Positions 1-9,678 of a stretch of DNA of 64,000 nucleotides are shown piece by piece; the first letter of the stretch is position 1; each line of letters begins with the position of its first letter. The notes under the pieces were generated by a model. It saw nothing but the letters and a program-made list of their open reading frames with translations. It made no database searches and was not told the origin of the DNA. Location of the stretch: contig NC_026742.1 of the NCBI RefSeq assembly GCF_000210295.1, positions 930,001 to 994,000 on the forward strand, in the 5' to 3' direction. The stretch comes from Trypanosoma brucei gambiense DAL972. Its lineage: Eukaryota > Euglenozoa > Kinetoplastea > Trypanosomatida > Trypanosomatidae. The translations under genes and the position numbers were made by a program.

Positions 1-492
1 TGACAGTTCCTCCTCCTCTCAGGGACTACACTCTTCCTATTGTCATCCTCCTCAAACTCGTAAAAAGGAAAAAAAAGAAAAAAATGATAACAACGACCCC
101 CCCCCCCCCAAAAAAAAAAAAGAAAATGATTGTATCAACAATATTTACACTACCAATGGGATGATTCCTTACGCGTATAAACAGAGATATTTTCTTTGAT
201 TCGCTTACCTACTCCACACACACACACACACACTCACACACACTGTCATATCTGTGCGTCTCAGGCATAACAAACTCCTAACTTTGAACGTATGCAACTT
301 CCCCTTCCTTTCCTTCAATTTGTCGCTATGGCTGAGGAAATAACCCCTTCCATTCCCTTGTCGTGGTTTAAAATTCTTTCCCTAATCATTTTATTGACAT
401 GAAGCACCTTTAGCATTTGGGAGCAGCCACCAGCGCAGTCGCGTGTGCTGCGTGAGGCTCATTCGTTCATCATATTAACCTTCATAAACCAT
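1..492. other. 3' flank of calpain-like gene, no gene
   Basis: No credible reading frame. The stretch lies downstream of the minus-strand calpain-like gene and is probably its 3' UTR. It holds a run of 13 C followed by 12 A (about 97-121) and an interrupted CA dinucleotide repeat (about 215-242), both typical of trypanosome untranslated spacers. Confidence 0.6.
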
Positions 493-3063
493 TTAGGAAA
501 AAGAGGAACCAACTAACTCTTCCACTAGTCCTTGAACGGGGACCCATTTCTGGTGAAGCACCTCCTCCACTGGAATGGAGTTGTTGGGAAATCGAGGGAA
601 GTTCTCAAAAACCACATTGTCACCACTAATATATTTGAAGTCGACACCCGCACCACACCCATCCTCGTAAGCGAGAGGTTCCGAGCAACGAACACCGAGA
701 ACCACCGGAATCTCTGCTACGCCTCCTTCACCACCCGTTTTATTAGCCTTTTTTTTCTTCACAACATTGGCAAAATGTAAAGGGTTAACTTTATCCCTTA
801 GATGCGTAAACCACGCTTTGCTGCCGCTCATGGTGTCCTCCAACTCCGCCATACGGGGAATGACGAGGTAAGGTGATTGTTCTGGTGTCAAATGACAAAA
901 CATTCCAATCTCCCGTGCCCTCACAAAGGTCCACTCTTCTGCTGATGGCTCTGCAGCGTTCATGGTGGTGTTTAGAATTACTCGATGTCTTCCATCTTCT
1001 TGTCCAGCTGCAGAGGATAAAGAAATCATCATTGGTGGATAATTATACTGATCGGCACCGGTGTTGGCATCATCTGATAAAACTCGATAGTCAACAGTAG
1101 AGAGAATAAAACAAACTCGCATGGGTTTAACCACACTCACTTCTAGAGCAAGAGAAGGTCTGCAGTCGTTGAACACGAGTGGCACCCGATAATCATAACC
1201 GGCCTCGTAGAAATGAACACCACCACCGTTGAAATATTTGAGTGCAGTCCGCCAGTCCATCCACACGTCAGTTTCTTCGTGCTGCTGATAGTTACACGCC
1301 TCAGCGATATCCGGATATTTGCTCCACTCACTGCTTCCCACAGACCACGGACCTTTCCAATTTGCACATTTTCCCCACACGTTTCGAACCCTCACAAGTT
1401 GTATATCGAGAGCTTGGGTAAATCCATGCACTGCTCTGACCGTGTAGGCATAACCAGGGACGAGGCCCGTTTCATCCATTAAACTTTTTGCATCAGTGCG
1501 GTTGCTTTGGGGGGTTGTAGCTTCATTTTTATCCGTTACAACGGCGCGGGAACCTCCGGCTGTGGTTAGTATAATCTGGTATCCACTTTTGTGGCAGCGT
1601 TGCAGTAGCTCGAACAGTTTCTTCCCACCATCGCGGAATGTAGTGGCAAACTCCTCATCGAGCCGCATGGTGGGGCATCCGCTCATGTCTGTGAGTGCAT
1701 GAACAGGATCCCCAGAGCGTATCTTAGCATAGCAGCCGTGTAACTTTGCATATGCCTTCTCAAGGATGGCAGGCCACAACTCACAGGGGTCAGTGCTTCT
1801 ACCGAACCTTGGCACCCCTGCAACAGACGGGAGGTAATCGTCCACAATAACGCTGTTCCACAAACCATTTTTATTAACCGTCAGACGGTATCCCCCAACC
1901 GCACGCTCATCTCTCGCCCTCGCCGCACTGAAAGGGTGCCGAAACATGCGCACGAGTTCTTCAGGCATCTCAGCCATTGTCGCTATGGCACACATGAGCC
2001 AACAGTCACCAAGTTCACCATGCCGCACATCACCTGGAATAATGGGATTGCGAAACAGTCGAATCTGATCCACCATCCATGGGTTGACGTACATGCGCGG
2101 GCGTGACCAGGGAAGGGGACGTAAATCCTTGTGGTTATTGTTGGAGATGGATGACTGCTGTGGCAAAAATTCTAAATCAACAAATGGTGTGTTATACTTC
2201 ACGCATGTTGCCAAAACCTTCGCCGCATCACATTGGTTTCCAACATGCTCCTTCACTCCCATTAGCTCCACCTCGATTACGTTTCGGTAGTTAGTATCAC
2301 GCCGCTCGCATAAATATGTATCAGAAAGAGGTATGGCACTGAACTTGCTATTGAAACCATTTATAAGACCCTTAACAAATAACTCCGTCTCTGTGGGATA
2401 AACGACGACTTCCGCTACTGTAACGCCATCCTCATCGGTCCTTAATTTAGTTCTCCCCAATGCCTCTATATTTGAGTACTTGCTGAACGAACACGAAACA
2501 AGCACTTCAAAGTCGAGTGTGTCATTATAAAATGCCCAAATCTTCTCCTGCCGATCAACTATGCGGTAGAGAATCCCGGGTTCCTGAAAACACGATATGA
2601 TTTCGCCCTTTAGGGTTGGTGTACCATTCACAAATTCGACTTCAGGCGATTCCTCCGCCACGCTACTGAAAACCGGATCCCGCAACGTTGCAACATCAAA
2701 TTCATCCTCTTCGTCACCGTAAAGCGGTGGAAGAGCAAATGGCTCCCACCCCACTGGTTGCTGTTGCGGAATTTTTTTACGCTTCACAACGTAATCGCGA
2801 TATGACATCGATGTCTGCGCGCCAGCCCCAGTGCCTAATGATTGATGGAGTAAGTCCTGTTCAACTCCATTAGCACATCCATCATTATGGGAAGTGTCAT
2901 CTGTAGGTTTTTTTTCCATTGTTGAATCGGCATCTGAAGAATCAGAGAAGGCGCTTTCTTTGGCTGCGCTCAACAGTTCTGTGGGCGGGTCGGAAATATC
3001 AGCTGCACTGCAACGGCCATTTTCAGGGCTTATATCTTCTCCATCTGCTGATGCCTGCATCAT
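493..3063 (-). CDS. calpain-like cysteine peptidase family protein, probably inactive
   Basis: An 856-residue calpain (family C2) protein. The papain-like core is seen around residues 335-610: the Cys box GELGDCWL with Cys354, and the Asn box RNVWG with Asn561. The position that should carry the catalytic His reads PGYAY, with Tyr538. The usual oxyanion Gln before the Cys box is His (DVRHGELGDCW). Two of the key catalytic residues are therefore replaced, so proteolysis is unlikely. Kinetoplastids have many such calpain-like proteins, thought to be structural or regulatory. The N-terminal 100 residues are acidic and Ser-rich, and residues beyond about 650 fit a calpain domain III-like region. 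The frame stays open upstream to a TTG, but the first ATG pair is at 3058-3063. A strong polypyrimidine tract at about 3241-3306 with first AG near 3236 gives a 5' UTR of about 170 nt. No Gly2/Cys acylation motif follows the start. Confidence 0.9.
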   Translation of the reverse strand: MMQASADGEDISPENGRCSAADISDPPTELLSAAKESAFSDSSDADSTMEKKPTDDTSHNDGCANGVEQDLLHQSLGTGAGAQTSMSYRDYVVKRKKIPQQQPVGWEPFALPPLYGDEEDEFDVATLRDPVFSSVAEESPEVEFVNGTPTLKGEIISCFQEPGILYRIVDRQEKIWAFYNDTLDFEVLVSCSFSKYSNIEALGRTKLRTDEDGVTVAEVVVYPTETELFVKGLINGFNSKFSAIPLSDTYLCERRDTNYRNVIEVELMGVKEHVGNQCDAAKVLATCVKYNTPFVDLEFLPQQSSISNNNHKDLRPLPWSRPRMYVNPWMVDQIRLFRNPIIPGDVRHGELGDCWLMCAIATMAEMPEELVRMFRHPFSAARARDERAVGGYRLTVNKNGLWNSVIVDDYLPSVAGVPRFGRSTDPCELWPAILEKAYAKLHGCYAKIRSGDPVHALTDMSGCPTMRLDEEFATTFRDGGKKLFELLQRCHKSGYQIILTTAGGSRAVVTDKNEATTPQSNRTDAKSLMDETGLVPGYAYTVRAVHGFTQALDIQLVRVRNVWGKCANWKGPWSVGSSEWSKYPDIAEACNYQQHEETDVWMDWRTALKYFNGGGVHFYEAGYDYRVPLVFNDCRPSLALEVSVVKPMRVCFILSTVDYRVLSDDANTGADQYNYPPMMISLSSAAGQEDGRHRVILNTTMNAAEPSAEEWTFVRAREIGMFCHLTPEQSPYLVIPRMAELEDTMSGSKAWFTHLRDKVNPLHFANVVKKKKANKTGGEGGVAEIPVVLGVRCSEPLAYEDGCGAGVDFKYISGDNVVFENFPRFPNNSIPVEEVLHQKWVPVQGLVEELVGSSFS

Positions 3064-3235
3064 TCTTTTTTTTTCTTTTCCTTTCTTTTCCTTTCCTTTG
3101 CTTTGCTTTGATTTCAATTTAACTTTACTTCGCAAACAGAAACCCTCTCCTTCAAATTCTCTATGGGTCTTTTTGTTATCTTCTGGTATTGTTTTACCTC
3201 TTGTCCTACCTTTCAAACACTCAAAAGAGTGGGAC

Positions 3236-3306
3236 CTTTGCGGGAAGGGGAAGAAAGAAGATCAGTGAAGGAAAAGAAAAAAAAAACACACACAAGAGAA
3301 AAGCAA
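3236..3306 (-). promoter_or_regulatory. predicted spliced-leader acceptor region for the calpain-like gene
   Basis: On the minus strand a long T/C tract, broken only by short GT runs, ends in CGCAAAG. No AG occurs inside the tract, so the AG at about 3236-3237 is the expected trans-splice site by the first-AG rule. This supports translation from the ATG at 3063. Confidence 0.5.
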
Positions 3307-4425
3307 AGTACATAAAAATGAAAAAATAATTGCGAAAAGAAGTGTTCCATCCTCTCACACGCACTCACGGTTTTTCTCTCACATTCCCCTCCAATCCTTT
3401 CTCAGTGGATTATTATTTATTTTTCTTTTTTTTTTTTGGGAGGGGATGCAAAAAATTCTAAAAGATTAGCTTAACAACCATTGGATACAATAACACTCCT
3501 CTCATATAATCGAGAGAACGTCTGTGTGATCTTAAATACATTTGGTGAAAAAGGTTTGAATATTTATTGTTTTTTTTTTAAATAAAAAAAACGGAAAAAA
3601 CTAACAAACAAACAAAATGTCTACTGCCTTATTTTCTCATCTCACTCTCAATTACATGGAGGCCTATTTAATTTTTCCCCTTCATTTGTGATGTGACGCT
3701 CGAGGGGGGGGGGAATGGCGGTTTTTCACAACCTTTTTTTGTTTTGTTTTTGTTTTTTGTTTTTTGTTTTTTTTATATTTTTTGAGGGGTGTGGTGGAAA
3801 GTGGTGAAAGGAGGTTTGCGGAGGTCCTCTGTTTTACCCGCTGCTTTAACTGGCGGATTGCTTGAGCTGAGGCACGCCAACACAACGCAACCACGAGAGT
3901 CTCCACCTCCTGTGTAAACAAAAAAAAAAGTAAAAAAAAAACGTATCCATCGAAGAGTGAAGCCGAAAAAAAAAGGGAGGGGTCAAAAGAATCGGTGGAT
4001 ACAAATAGGGGGGAAGGCGGGAGGGAAGGGGCATCATAAAAGAAAAATACAAATAAATACAAGAGAAGTGAAGTGAAGTAAAGTGAAGGAGTTATATTGG
4101 GTTGCTCACAATCGTGACTTCAACCAAAATAAAAAAACCAACAAAAATGGCATTGTAGCGGTGGATGCACCGGTGAAAATAGTGGTAGTAATAATAATAA
4201 TAATAATGGTGGAACAACGATAACGAAAAAAAAAACAACAACACAAGAAGCTTTGCTCACATTTTCCTACATCAAAACTTCTTCATTTTATACACATCTA
4301 AACAAAAACTCTCCACCTCTCCCATTTCTTCCCTAACACCTGCTCACTGACTCACTGAAATTTTCACCGACATGCCCCTCGCGTCACATCCACAAAAATA
4401 ATTTCAACAAGGACTACAAGGAACT
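3307..4425. other. intergenic spacer, no gene
   Basis: Low-complexity spacer of A/T homopolymers, GT-rich T runs near 3740-3775 and a TAA repeat near 4190-4205. It should contain the 3' UTR of the adenylosuccinate lyase gene upstream of it in transcription. Long minus-strand frames here (around 3.7-4.06 kb) are translations of pyrimidine tracts rich in Phe, Leu, Pro and Ser and are not credible genes. Confidence 0.55.
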
Positions 4426-5841
4426 TTATTTGGCACTGAAGCGAGGAACGTACCCTACGTAGGTGAAGGGAGTTATTGCGAGCAATTCGGCCCGTACATC
4501 ATCTGATATATCGGTGAGGCCATTGATGAAATTGCGTACCTGTTCCTCTGTTACGTCAGTGTTGCCTTGGGTCAACTTTTTAAGGGTTTCGTACGGCTTT
4601 GGGTAACACTCCCGACGCAGAACTGTTTGAATGCCCTCGGCTACAACTGCCCAGTTGGATGACAACTCTCTACTGATAGTCTCCCGTGAAATCATTAACT
4701 TCTCCAGTCCTTGAGAAATCGAAGCAAACGCGACACATGCATGACCAATAGGAACACCGAGGTTCCGTAAAACTGTGCTGTCCGTAAGATCACGCTGCAG
4801 ACGCGAAATGGGAAGCTTTGATGCAAAGAAGTTCAGCAGAGCGTTGCTCAACGCGAGGTTTCCTTCAGCATTTTCAAAGTCGATGGGATTCACTTTATGG
4901 GGCATCGTGCTGCTCCCCACTTCTCCTTCCTTCACCTTCTGCTTGAAGAATCCCATAGAGATGTACTGCCATACATCACGGCACATATCAATGAGAATAA
5001 CGTGCAAACGGGCGCATGCATCGCACAGCGCGGCCAAATGGTCATAATTCTCAATTTGCGTGGTGGCTTGCTGTCGTTTCAGTCCGAGATATTTGGCCAG
5101 AAACATATCAGCAAAGGCGCGCCAGTTCACAGATGGATATGCCACTAGGTGAGCGTTGAAGTTTCCGGTGGCACCTCCAAATTTTCCAGTCGTGGGTACT
5201 TCACACAGTTGTCGCCGTTGCTCGCGTAGCCGCTCTATCCAAACCACAAACTCCTTCGCGAGGTTTGTTGGCGAAGCGGGTTGACCATGCGTCCGAGCGA
5301 GCATCGGTACATCCCAATCAACAAGCTTTGAGGTAAGTGAGCCAATGATCCCATCGAGTGCAGGGAGGTACAAGGTTACAATAGCATCACGAATCATCAT
5401 TGGAATCGCCGTATTGTTTATGTCCTGTGATGTCAAACCGAAGTGCACAAACTCAGTGACGTGACTAAGTCCACAAGTATCCATACGTTCCTTGATAAAG
5501 TACTCCACGGCTTTGATATCATGGTTGGTTACGCGCTCCAACCTCTTGATTTCCTCTGCACTACTAACAGAAAAGCAATCCAGTGTGATTTTGCGCAGCT
5601 TCTGCAGCTGCTCATCAGTCACACTTCGTAATGGAACAATGGTGGGCACATCCTTACAGAGCGCCGTGAAGTATTCAACCTCCACCAACACCCGGTATCT
5701 AAAGAACCCATACTCAGAAAAGAAGGCCCGTAGCGCCTTCGTTTGACGTTTGTATCTACCGTCCAGTGGCGAGAGAGCGAAGAGGGGATTATCCACGGAA
5801 TAATCCACACCGTTTAAGTCGGATGGTGAACCCTTCTCCAT
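4426..5841 (-). CDS. ADSL: adenylosuccinate lyase
   Basis: A 471-residue fumarase/aspartase superfamily enzyme. It would convert adenylosuccinate to AMP plus fumarate in purine salvage, and possibly SAICAR to AICAR, although kinetoplastids cannot make purines de novo. The signature GSSTMPHKVN is at residues 309-318 in the mobile catalytic loop, with the candidate catalytic Ser at 310 or 311. The conserved TRTHGQP-type motif appears as ARTHGQPASP with His185. The N-terminus (ALSPLDGRY) and the overall length match bacterial PurB of about 456 residues better than animal ADSL, pointing to a bacterial-type enzyme as reported for trypanosomatids. The ATG at 5839-5841 is the first in frame, and a CT-rich tract at about 5973-6017 supplies a splice acceptor roughly 100 nt upstream. 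Confidence 0.95.
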   Translation of the reverse strand: MEKGSPSDLNGVDYSVDNPLFALSPLDGRYKRQTKALRAFFSEYGFFRYRVLVEVEYFTALCKDVPTIVPLRSVTDEQLQKLRKITLDCFSVSSAEEIKRLERVTNHDIKAVEYFIKERMDTCGLSHVTEFVHFGLTSQDINNTAIPMMIRDAIVTLYLPALDGIIGSLTSKLVDWDVPMLARTHGQPASPTNLAKEFVVWIERLREQRRQLCEVPTTGKFGGATGNFNAHLVAYPSVNWRAFADMFLAKYLGLKRQQATTQIENYDHLAALCDACARLHVILIDMCRDVWQYISMGFFKQKVKEGEVGSSTMPHKVNPIDFENAEGNLALSNALLNFFASKLPISRLQRDLTDSTVLRNLGVPIGHACVAFASISQGLEKLMISRETISRELSSNWAVVAEGIQTVLRRECYPKPYETLKKLTQGNTDVTEEQVRNFINGLTDISDDVRAELLAITPFTYVGYVPRFSAK

Positions 5842-6236
5842 CCTTTCTTTTTGTTTTTTGTGTTACCCTTAACCACAGTAAGAATATATAAAGTAAAAGG
5901 AGTTGTACCCTAACTAAAAGTTCCTTTACACGTTTGTTACTATCGTGGCCCAAACGAAGCACGAAAGGTTATCAGTGAAAGTGAAAAAGAAAAGATGAAA
6001 GAGAGAGAGAGAGAGGATCATAGAAAATGTATGTGAGCAGTCGAGGATGGTCGCGTTAGTCATGTGTTGCGGCCGCTGCACTTGTGCCACAAAACCACAA
6101 GCTGGGCAAAAGAGAAAAAAAAAAGAAGTAATTCACTGAATACAGTGAAGCAACAGCTACGCTAATGCAACTGGCTTTTTTTTTGTATTCAATCTCACTT
6201 CTTCCCACCCACCCCTCCACTACATCGTGGAGTCAA
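5842..6236. other. intergenic spacer with splice-acceptor tract
   Basis: No gene. On the minus strand the (CT)n tract at 5973-6017, a GA microsatellite on the plus strand, is the likely polypyrimidine tract for adenylosuccinate lyase, with first AG near 5940. The part nearest 6237 is the 3' UTR of the 575-residue gene's neighbour boundary; a second purine run on the plus strand lies at 6110-6128. Confidence 0.5.
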
Positions 6237-7964
6237 TTACATAAGTATTCCAGATACATCGCTGGAAAATACGTCCTCCGGCCCGAACTTGACTCTGAAA
6301 TCGAAAGAAACTCGCATGATAGCGGAGAAGTCGGGGGGTTCGCAATATGGCGTTGTGGAAAACTGGAGCAGGTTGTCATCAGAAAGTAACCGGATAGTAA
6401 CACTTGGATTTAGTTTTTCCCACCTGCAGCGCCGTACCAATATTGGGCAGTGGCACCGCCCCTGTACAACACCACCATCGCTGTCATCCTCAAACCTGCG
6501 CCGCATAAATAAGGCAACATATTCCAAAAGCGAAATGGCTTTACAACAACCCTCGTCAGTTGCAGCCTTCACAGAGAGGTATGCCGCAACTCGATCCGTG
6601 AGTGGGCCGCTGGACACCGTCAGTAAACCTTCGCTTCGTAGTGGACATGTCCAACGATATGAAGCTGAAATCAAACTGTGGCGGAGTGCGGCCAGAGGAT
6701 AGTCGCGTGTTTGTGGCTTTACCGCGACAGGCCAACAACCGCCTCCACCCACATCTATTAACAGCCCCCAGCTGATTGTACAGAAATATAACACGCCCTC
6801 TTTTCCCAAATGCCAGGGACGCGGTACTGTGTTGAAACTCCAGAAACATAAACCATCCTCACGAAGTCGATGCGCTACTTGTATCGGTTTTGTCATCAGT
6901 TTCCTTCCGGTGCTGTGGGAGGAATTAGCCAGTACATCCCACAAACAGAATGACGGCATTAAGAGACAATTCCCCGCCTCCTCTGAGCCAAAAAACGCGG
7001 TGAAGAGTGTGTAGAGGATAGATGTCGAATCGTCTGACCCGTAGACACCACCGACTACAAACCACTCAACCAGAAACAATGGAGGAACCGCACTTTCGTC
7101 TGAATCCACGTTTTGTAAACCACCAAAACGATACAATGACGAAATGGTCCGCTCTGCTGAGTCCAACACTTCATCACTCTCATCACTCGCGGCGGCGTAA
7201 AACCATGCGGGTAGTGCCACCTCCCAGAGTGCGTTATAAAGTTGAACCTCCATTCCTCTGCTTTTATCAAAGTGGCACATTGCCGCAGTAAAAGTTTCGC
7301 AACATCGTGTGATACTCCCTACCTCATCTGGTGCAGTATGTTGCATGGCTGACATTACCTTGCACCTAAATGCGGGGTTGAGCCCAACTCGGCACGCCAC
7401 AATAACACACGAAGTGGCATCCGGGCTCATAATATACGAACGGCGGTGGTTCCTTACTTTCGGGTTCGGAGAGAATATCGATAAACCGCACTCGGACTGC
7501 AATACAGTCATGACATCCGGTGCTCCACCGTTGATCCAAAACGTATTCTGGAAACATTGCGGTTGTGGCTGCTCCGTGCAACCAGATGGACCGGGGGTTT
7601 CCCTCACCTTCCTCAATTGTGCCTGCCCAAGCGGCTCCGAATCAAGAAGAAATTGCGGAGGTTCAGTAGGGTATTCAGATAATTTATCCGGAAGTGGGTG
7701 AAGGAACAGTGAGGGTCTCGGGAAGATCTCTTCTGTATTAATATTTATTGCATCCCCATCATGAGTTGTTGCGCCGTACATGGAAGCGGCACCTTCTGCA
7801 GATGAAAAACCAACTACTTCGCACCGCTTTCTCACATAACGTTGCATGGCACTCGCCGATATTGCAATCGCATAGTTGATGACCCTGGTCTCATTCACAT
7901 TCGCGTCATCGAGCCCCTCACGCATCCGCTGAACTTCCGAAGCAGTCACATTATCAAAGGGCAT
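6237..7964 (-). CDS. conserved hypothetical protein, 575 residues
   Basis: I do not recognise this protein. It encodes 575 residues from the ATG at 7962-7964. The frame remains open for eight more codons to a GTG, but ATG is the only plausible start, and a pyrimidine tract at 8046-8108 with AG near 8035-8038 lies about 70 nt upstream. The protein is mostly globular in composition, with a Pro-rich stretch at about residues 85-140, several Cys pairs and a Gly-rich segment (DVGGGGC). No signal peptide or membrane helix is evident. The first 50 codons are duplicated at 9194-9342 as part of the RPL11 tandem repeat, so this gene is the intact parent of that fragment. The large size and trypanosomatid-style context suggest a lineage-specific protein; function unknown. 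Confidence 0.8.
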   Translation of the reverse strand: MPFDNVTASEVQRMREGLDDANVNETRVINYAIAISASAMQRYVRKRCEVVGFSSAEGAASMYGATTHDGDAININTEEIFPRPSLFLHPLPDKLSEYPTEPPQFLLDSEPLGQAQLRKVRETPGPSGCTEQPQPQCFQNTFWINGGAPDVMTVLQSECGLSIFSPNPKVRNHRRSYIMSPDATSCVIVACRVGLNPAFRCKVMSAMQHTAPDEVGSITRCCETFTAAMCHFDKSRGMEVQLYNALWEVALPAWFYAAASDESDEVLDSAERTISSLYRFGGLQNVDSDESAVPPLFLVEWFVVGGVYGSDDSTSILYTLFTAFFGSEEAGNCLLMPSFCLWDVLANSSHSTGRKLMTKPIQVAHRLREDGLCFWSFNTVPRPWHLGKEGVLYFCTISWGLLIDVGGGGCWPVAVKPQTRDYPLAALRHSLISASYRWTCPLRSEGLLTVSSGPLTDRVAAYLSVKAATDEGCCKAISLLEYVALFMRRRFEDDSDGGVVQGRCHCPILVRRCRWEKLNPSVTIRLLSDDNLLQFSTTPYCEPPDFSAIMRVSFDFRVKFGPEDVFSSDVSGILM

Positions 7965-8300
7965 ACCTTTTTCCAATATTCCTTTCACCTCCTATTGCAC
8001 GAATGCTAATGATCCGCTACGTAGTACATACACGCTACTTCATCAACCAAAAAATAAAATAAAAGATAACAAGCAAAAGAACGGAAAGGAGGTGAAAGTA
8101 ACTGAAAAGGTGGTATTTGGGGACGTAAAGAAGAATAAAAACAAAGGCACAGGGCCGTAACCAACAGCCAACGGAGAAGCTGTCAAGGGGGGCGTGCAAC
8201 TGAAAAAAAAAATGTTACAAAAGAAAATAGAAATGATAAAGGGCACAGTATGACTCAGGGAAAAGGCCCCTCCAATAGGTGGAGGCAACCCTTAAAGGTC
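7965..8300. other. RPL11 copy A 3' region and acceptor for the 575-residue gene
   Basis: Spacer with no gene. The minus-strand pyrimidine tract at about 8046-8108 ends before AGs at 8035-8038 and should drive trans-splicing of the 575-residue mRNA. In trypanosomes the same tract also fixes the polyadenylation site of the upstream gene, here RPL11 copy A. Confidence 0.5.
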
Positions 8301-8882
8301 TTAACGGCGGCGACGGCGAACCATCGACTTCTTTTTCTTGGCTTGGAAAATAATACCGTCATGTACCTTCTCGAACCACTTCATGGCCTCCTCCTTACGG
8401 ACACGGTGGTTGAAGCCCACACGGCTAACCCTGCGCTTCCGGTGCGCCACGCGCTCACCGCGGCGGCCGAGAACGACGTAGAAGTCCATACCATAGATAC
8501 CGGTAGACGGATCATATTTGATACCAAGATCAATATGCTCTGAGATACCGAAGCCAAAGGAACCTGTGTCAGAGAAGTTGTAGCTCTTTAGCTCAAACTC
8601 CTTAACCTTCAGACCCTTTTCCAGTAGTTCCTCAGCCTTCTTGCCACGCACAGTGCAGTGCACGGCGATCTTTTCGTTACGCCGGATACCAAACGTACGG
8701 ACCGTTAATCGCGCGCGGGACAGAACGGGAGTCTGTTCGCAGAGTTGCTCGAGCACCTTCGATGCACGGGTGAGACGATCACCAGATTCACCCACGCAAA
8801 TGTTAATGCAGAGCTTCTTTACGACAATCTCCCGCATCGGGTTTGCCGCCTTCTTCTCAGCGCTCACCTTTGCCTCAGCCAT
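8301..8882 (-). CDS. RPL11: 60S ribosomal protein L11 (uL5), copy A
   Basis: A 193-residue uL5-family protein of the large subunit, which in other eukaryotes sits in the central protuberance and contacts 5S rRNA. Family features visible are [20 protein letters not shown] near the N-terminus, [19 protein letters not shown], and the [19 protein letters not shown] region with a basic Arg/Lys C-terminus. Length matches eukaryotic L11. The ATG at 8880-8882 (MAEAKV) is chosen; the frame extends two codons to a TTG, which is not a credible start. The encoded protein is identical to copy B at 9679-10260. A C/T tract at about 9001-9027 gives the splice acceptor and is duplicated with the gene. Confidence 0.97.
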   Translation of the reverse strand: MAEAKVSAEKKAANPMREIVVKKLCINICVGESGDRLTRASKVLEQLCEQTPVLSRARLTVRTFGIRRNEKIAVHCTVRGKKAEELLEKGLKVKEFELKSYNFSDTGSFGFGISEHIDLGIKYDPSTGIYGMDFYVVLGRRGERVAHRKRRVSRVGFNHRVRKEEAMKWFEKVHDGIIFQAKKKKSMVRRRRR

Positions 8883-9000
8883 TGTCAAGAACGGAGGCTA
8901 TCCCTTTCTACAGCCACTACATGCGCAGGACAGTGGAGGGAGTGCATTACGGTAAAGTTCAAACCAATAAATAAATAAGGGTGCGGTTGTATGTGTATGG

Positions 9001-9027
9001 GGGGGGAGGGGAGGAGGGAGGAAAGAA
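9001..9027 (-). promoter_or_regulatory. polypyrimidine tract for RPL11 copy A
   Basis: On the minus strand a nearly pure C/T stretch ending in eight C precedes RPL11 by about 120 nt. It is repeated identically at about 10379-10405 for copy B. It is the likely signal for spliced-leader addition; the exact AG used cannot be fixed from sequence alone. Confidence 0.45.
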
Positions 9028-9075
9028 ACAACCAATTCAACTATAAAGCAGAAGGGTCTTCCGACAGCAATCACG

Positions 9076-9193
9076 TGAAACATACCAATTAAGAGCAACA
9101 ATAGAAAATAACACATGTATCCACAACTATATCCTGTGGATACATGCTAGAACGTTGCGATTATTAAAAATTTGACAAAACGTAGTATCCACA
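9076..9193. other. 118-bp unique spacer between the duplicated units
   Basis: This separates copies A and B. It contains a perfect 12-bp inverted repeat (9114-9146). It also carries the word TATCCACAAC at 9118-9127 and again at 9186-9195, right across the left edge of copy B. A related word (ACACATCCACAAC) follows the right edge of copy B near 10460-10472. These shared words probably mark older breakpoints. Confidence 0.7.
9114..9146. repeat. perfect 12-bp inverted repeat with 9-nt loop
   Basis: CATGTATCCACA at 9114-9125 is followed by a 9-nt loop and by its exact reverse complement at 9135-9146. It could form a cruciform or RNA hairpin. It sits in the unique spacer between the two RPL11 duplication units, close to a breakpoint. 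Confidence 0.85.
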
Positions 9194-9342
9194 ACTTCGC
9201 ACCGCTTTCTCACATAACGTTGCATGGCACTCGCCGATATTGCAATCGCATAGTTGATGACCCTGGTCTCATTCACATTCGCGTCATCGAGCCCCTCACG
9301 CATCCGCTGAACTTCCGAAGCAGTCACATTATCAAAGGGCAT
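9127..9342 (-). pseudogene. 5' fragment of the 575-residue gene
   Basis: Starting at the ATG at 9340-9342 the first 50 codons match the 575-residue gene at 7964, up to the residues RKRCEVV. The frame then leaves the repeat at 9194 and runs into 22 unrelated codons before a stop at 9127. The fragment keeps the parent's 5' UTR and splice-acceptor tract (about 9424-9486), so a short mRNA could still be made. It is best read as a by-product of the RPL11 duplication. A functional peptide is unlikely. Confidence 0.85.
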
Positions 9343-9678
9343 ACCTTTTTCCAATATTCCTTTCACCTCCTATTGCACGAATGCTAATGATCCGCTACGT
9401 AGTACATACACGCTACTTCATCAACCAAAAAATAAAATAAAAGATAACAAGCAAAAGAACGGAAAGGAGGTGAAAGTAACTGAAAAGGTGGTATTTGGGG
9501 ACGTAAAGAAGAATAAAAACAAAGGCACAGGGCCGTAACCAACAGCCAACGGAGAAGCTGTCAAGGGGGGCGTGCAACTGAAAAAAAAAATGTTACAAAA
9601 GAAAATAGAAATGATAAAGGGCACAGTATGACTCAGGGAAAAGGCCCCTCCAATAGGTGGAGGCAGCCCTTAAAGGTC
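9343..9678. other. RPL11 copy B 3' region (duplicate of 7965-8300)
   Basis: Same sequence as 7965-8300 apart from the base at 9666. It preserves the downstream gene's polypyrimidine tract (9424-9486), which would specify polyadenylation of RPL11 copy B even though the downstream gene is only a fragment. Confidence 0.5.

Larger units (their letters stand above)
7816..9075. repeat. tandem duplication, copy A (1,260 bp)
   Basis: This block recurs at 9194-10453 with a constant offset of 1,378 bp. By eye the copies differ at a single base (A at 8288, G at 9666). The unit contains the first 50 codons of the 575-residue gene, its splice-acceptor region, the whole RPL11 gene and about 190 bp of RPL11 upstream sequence. 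Such identity, including in non-coding sequence, means a recent duplication or continuing gene conversion. Confidence 0.95.

Noticed and set aside
3064..3216. 51-codon N-terminal extension of the calpain-like protein
   Set aside because: Begins at TTG, Lys/Gly-rich low-complexity and corresponds to the 5' UTR after the splice acceptor.
3682..4062. 126- and 68-codon minus-strand frames rich in Phe, Ser, Pro and Leu
   Set aside because: They translate pyrimidine-rich spacer; no domain, no consistent start, typical accidental frames next to splice tracts.
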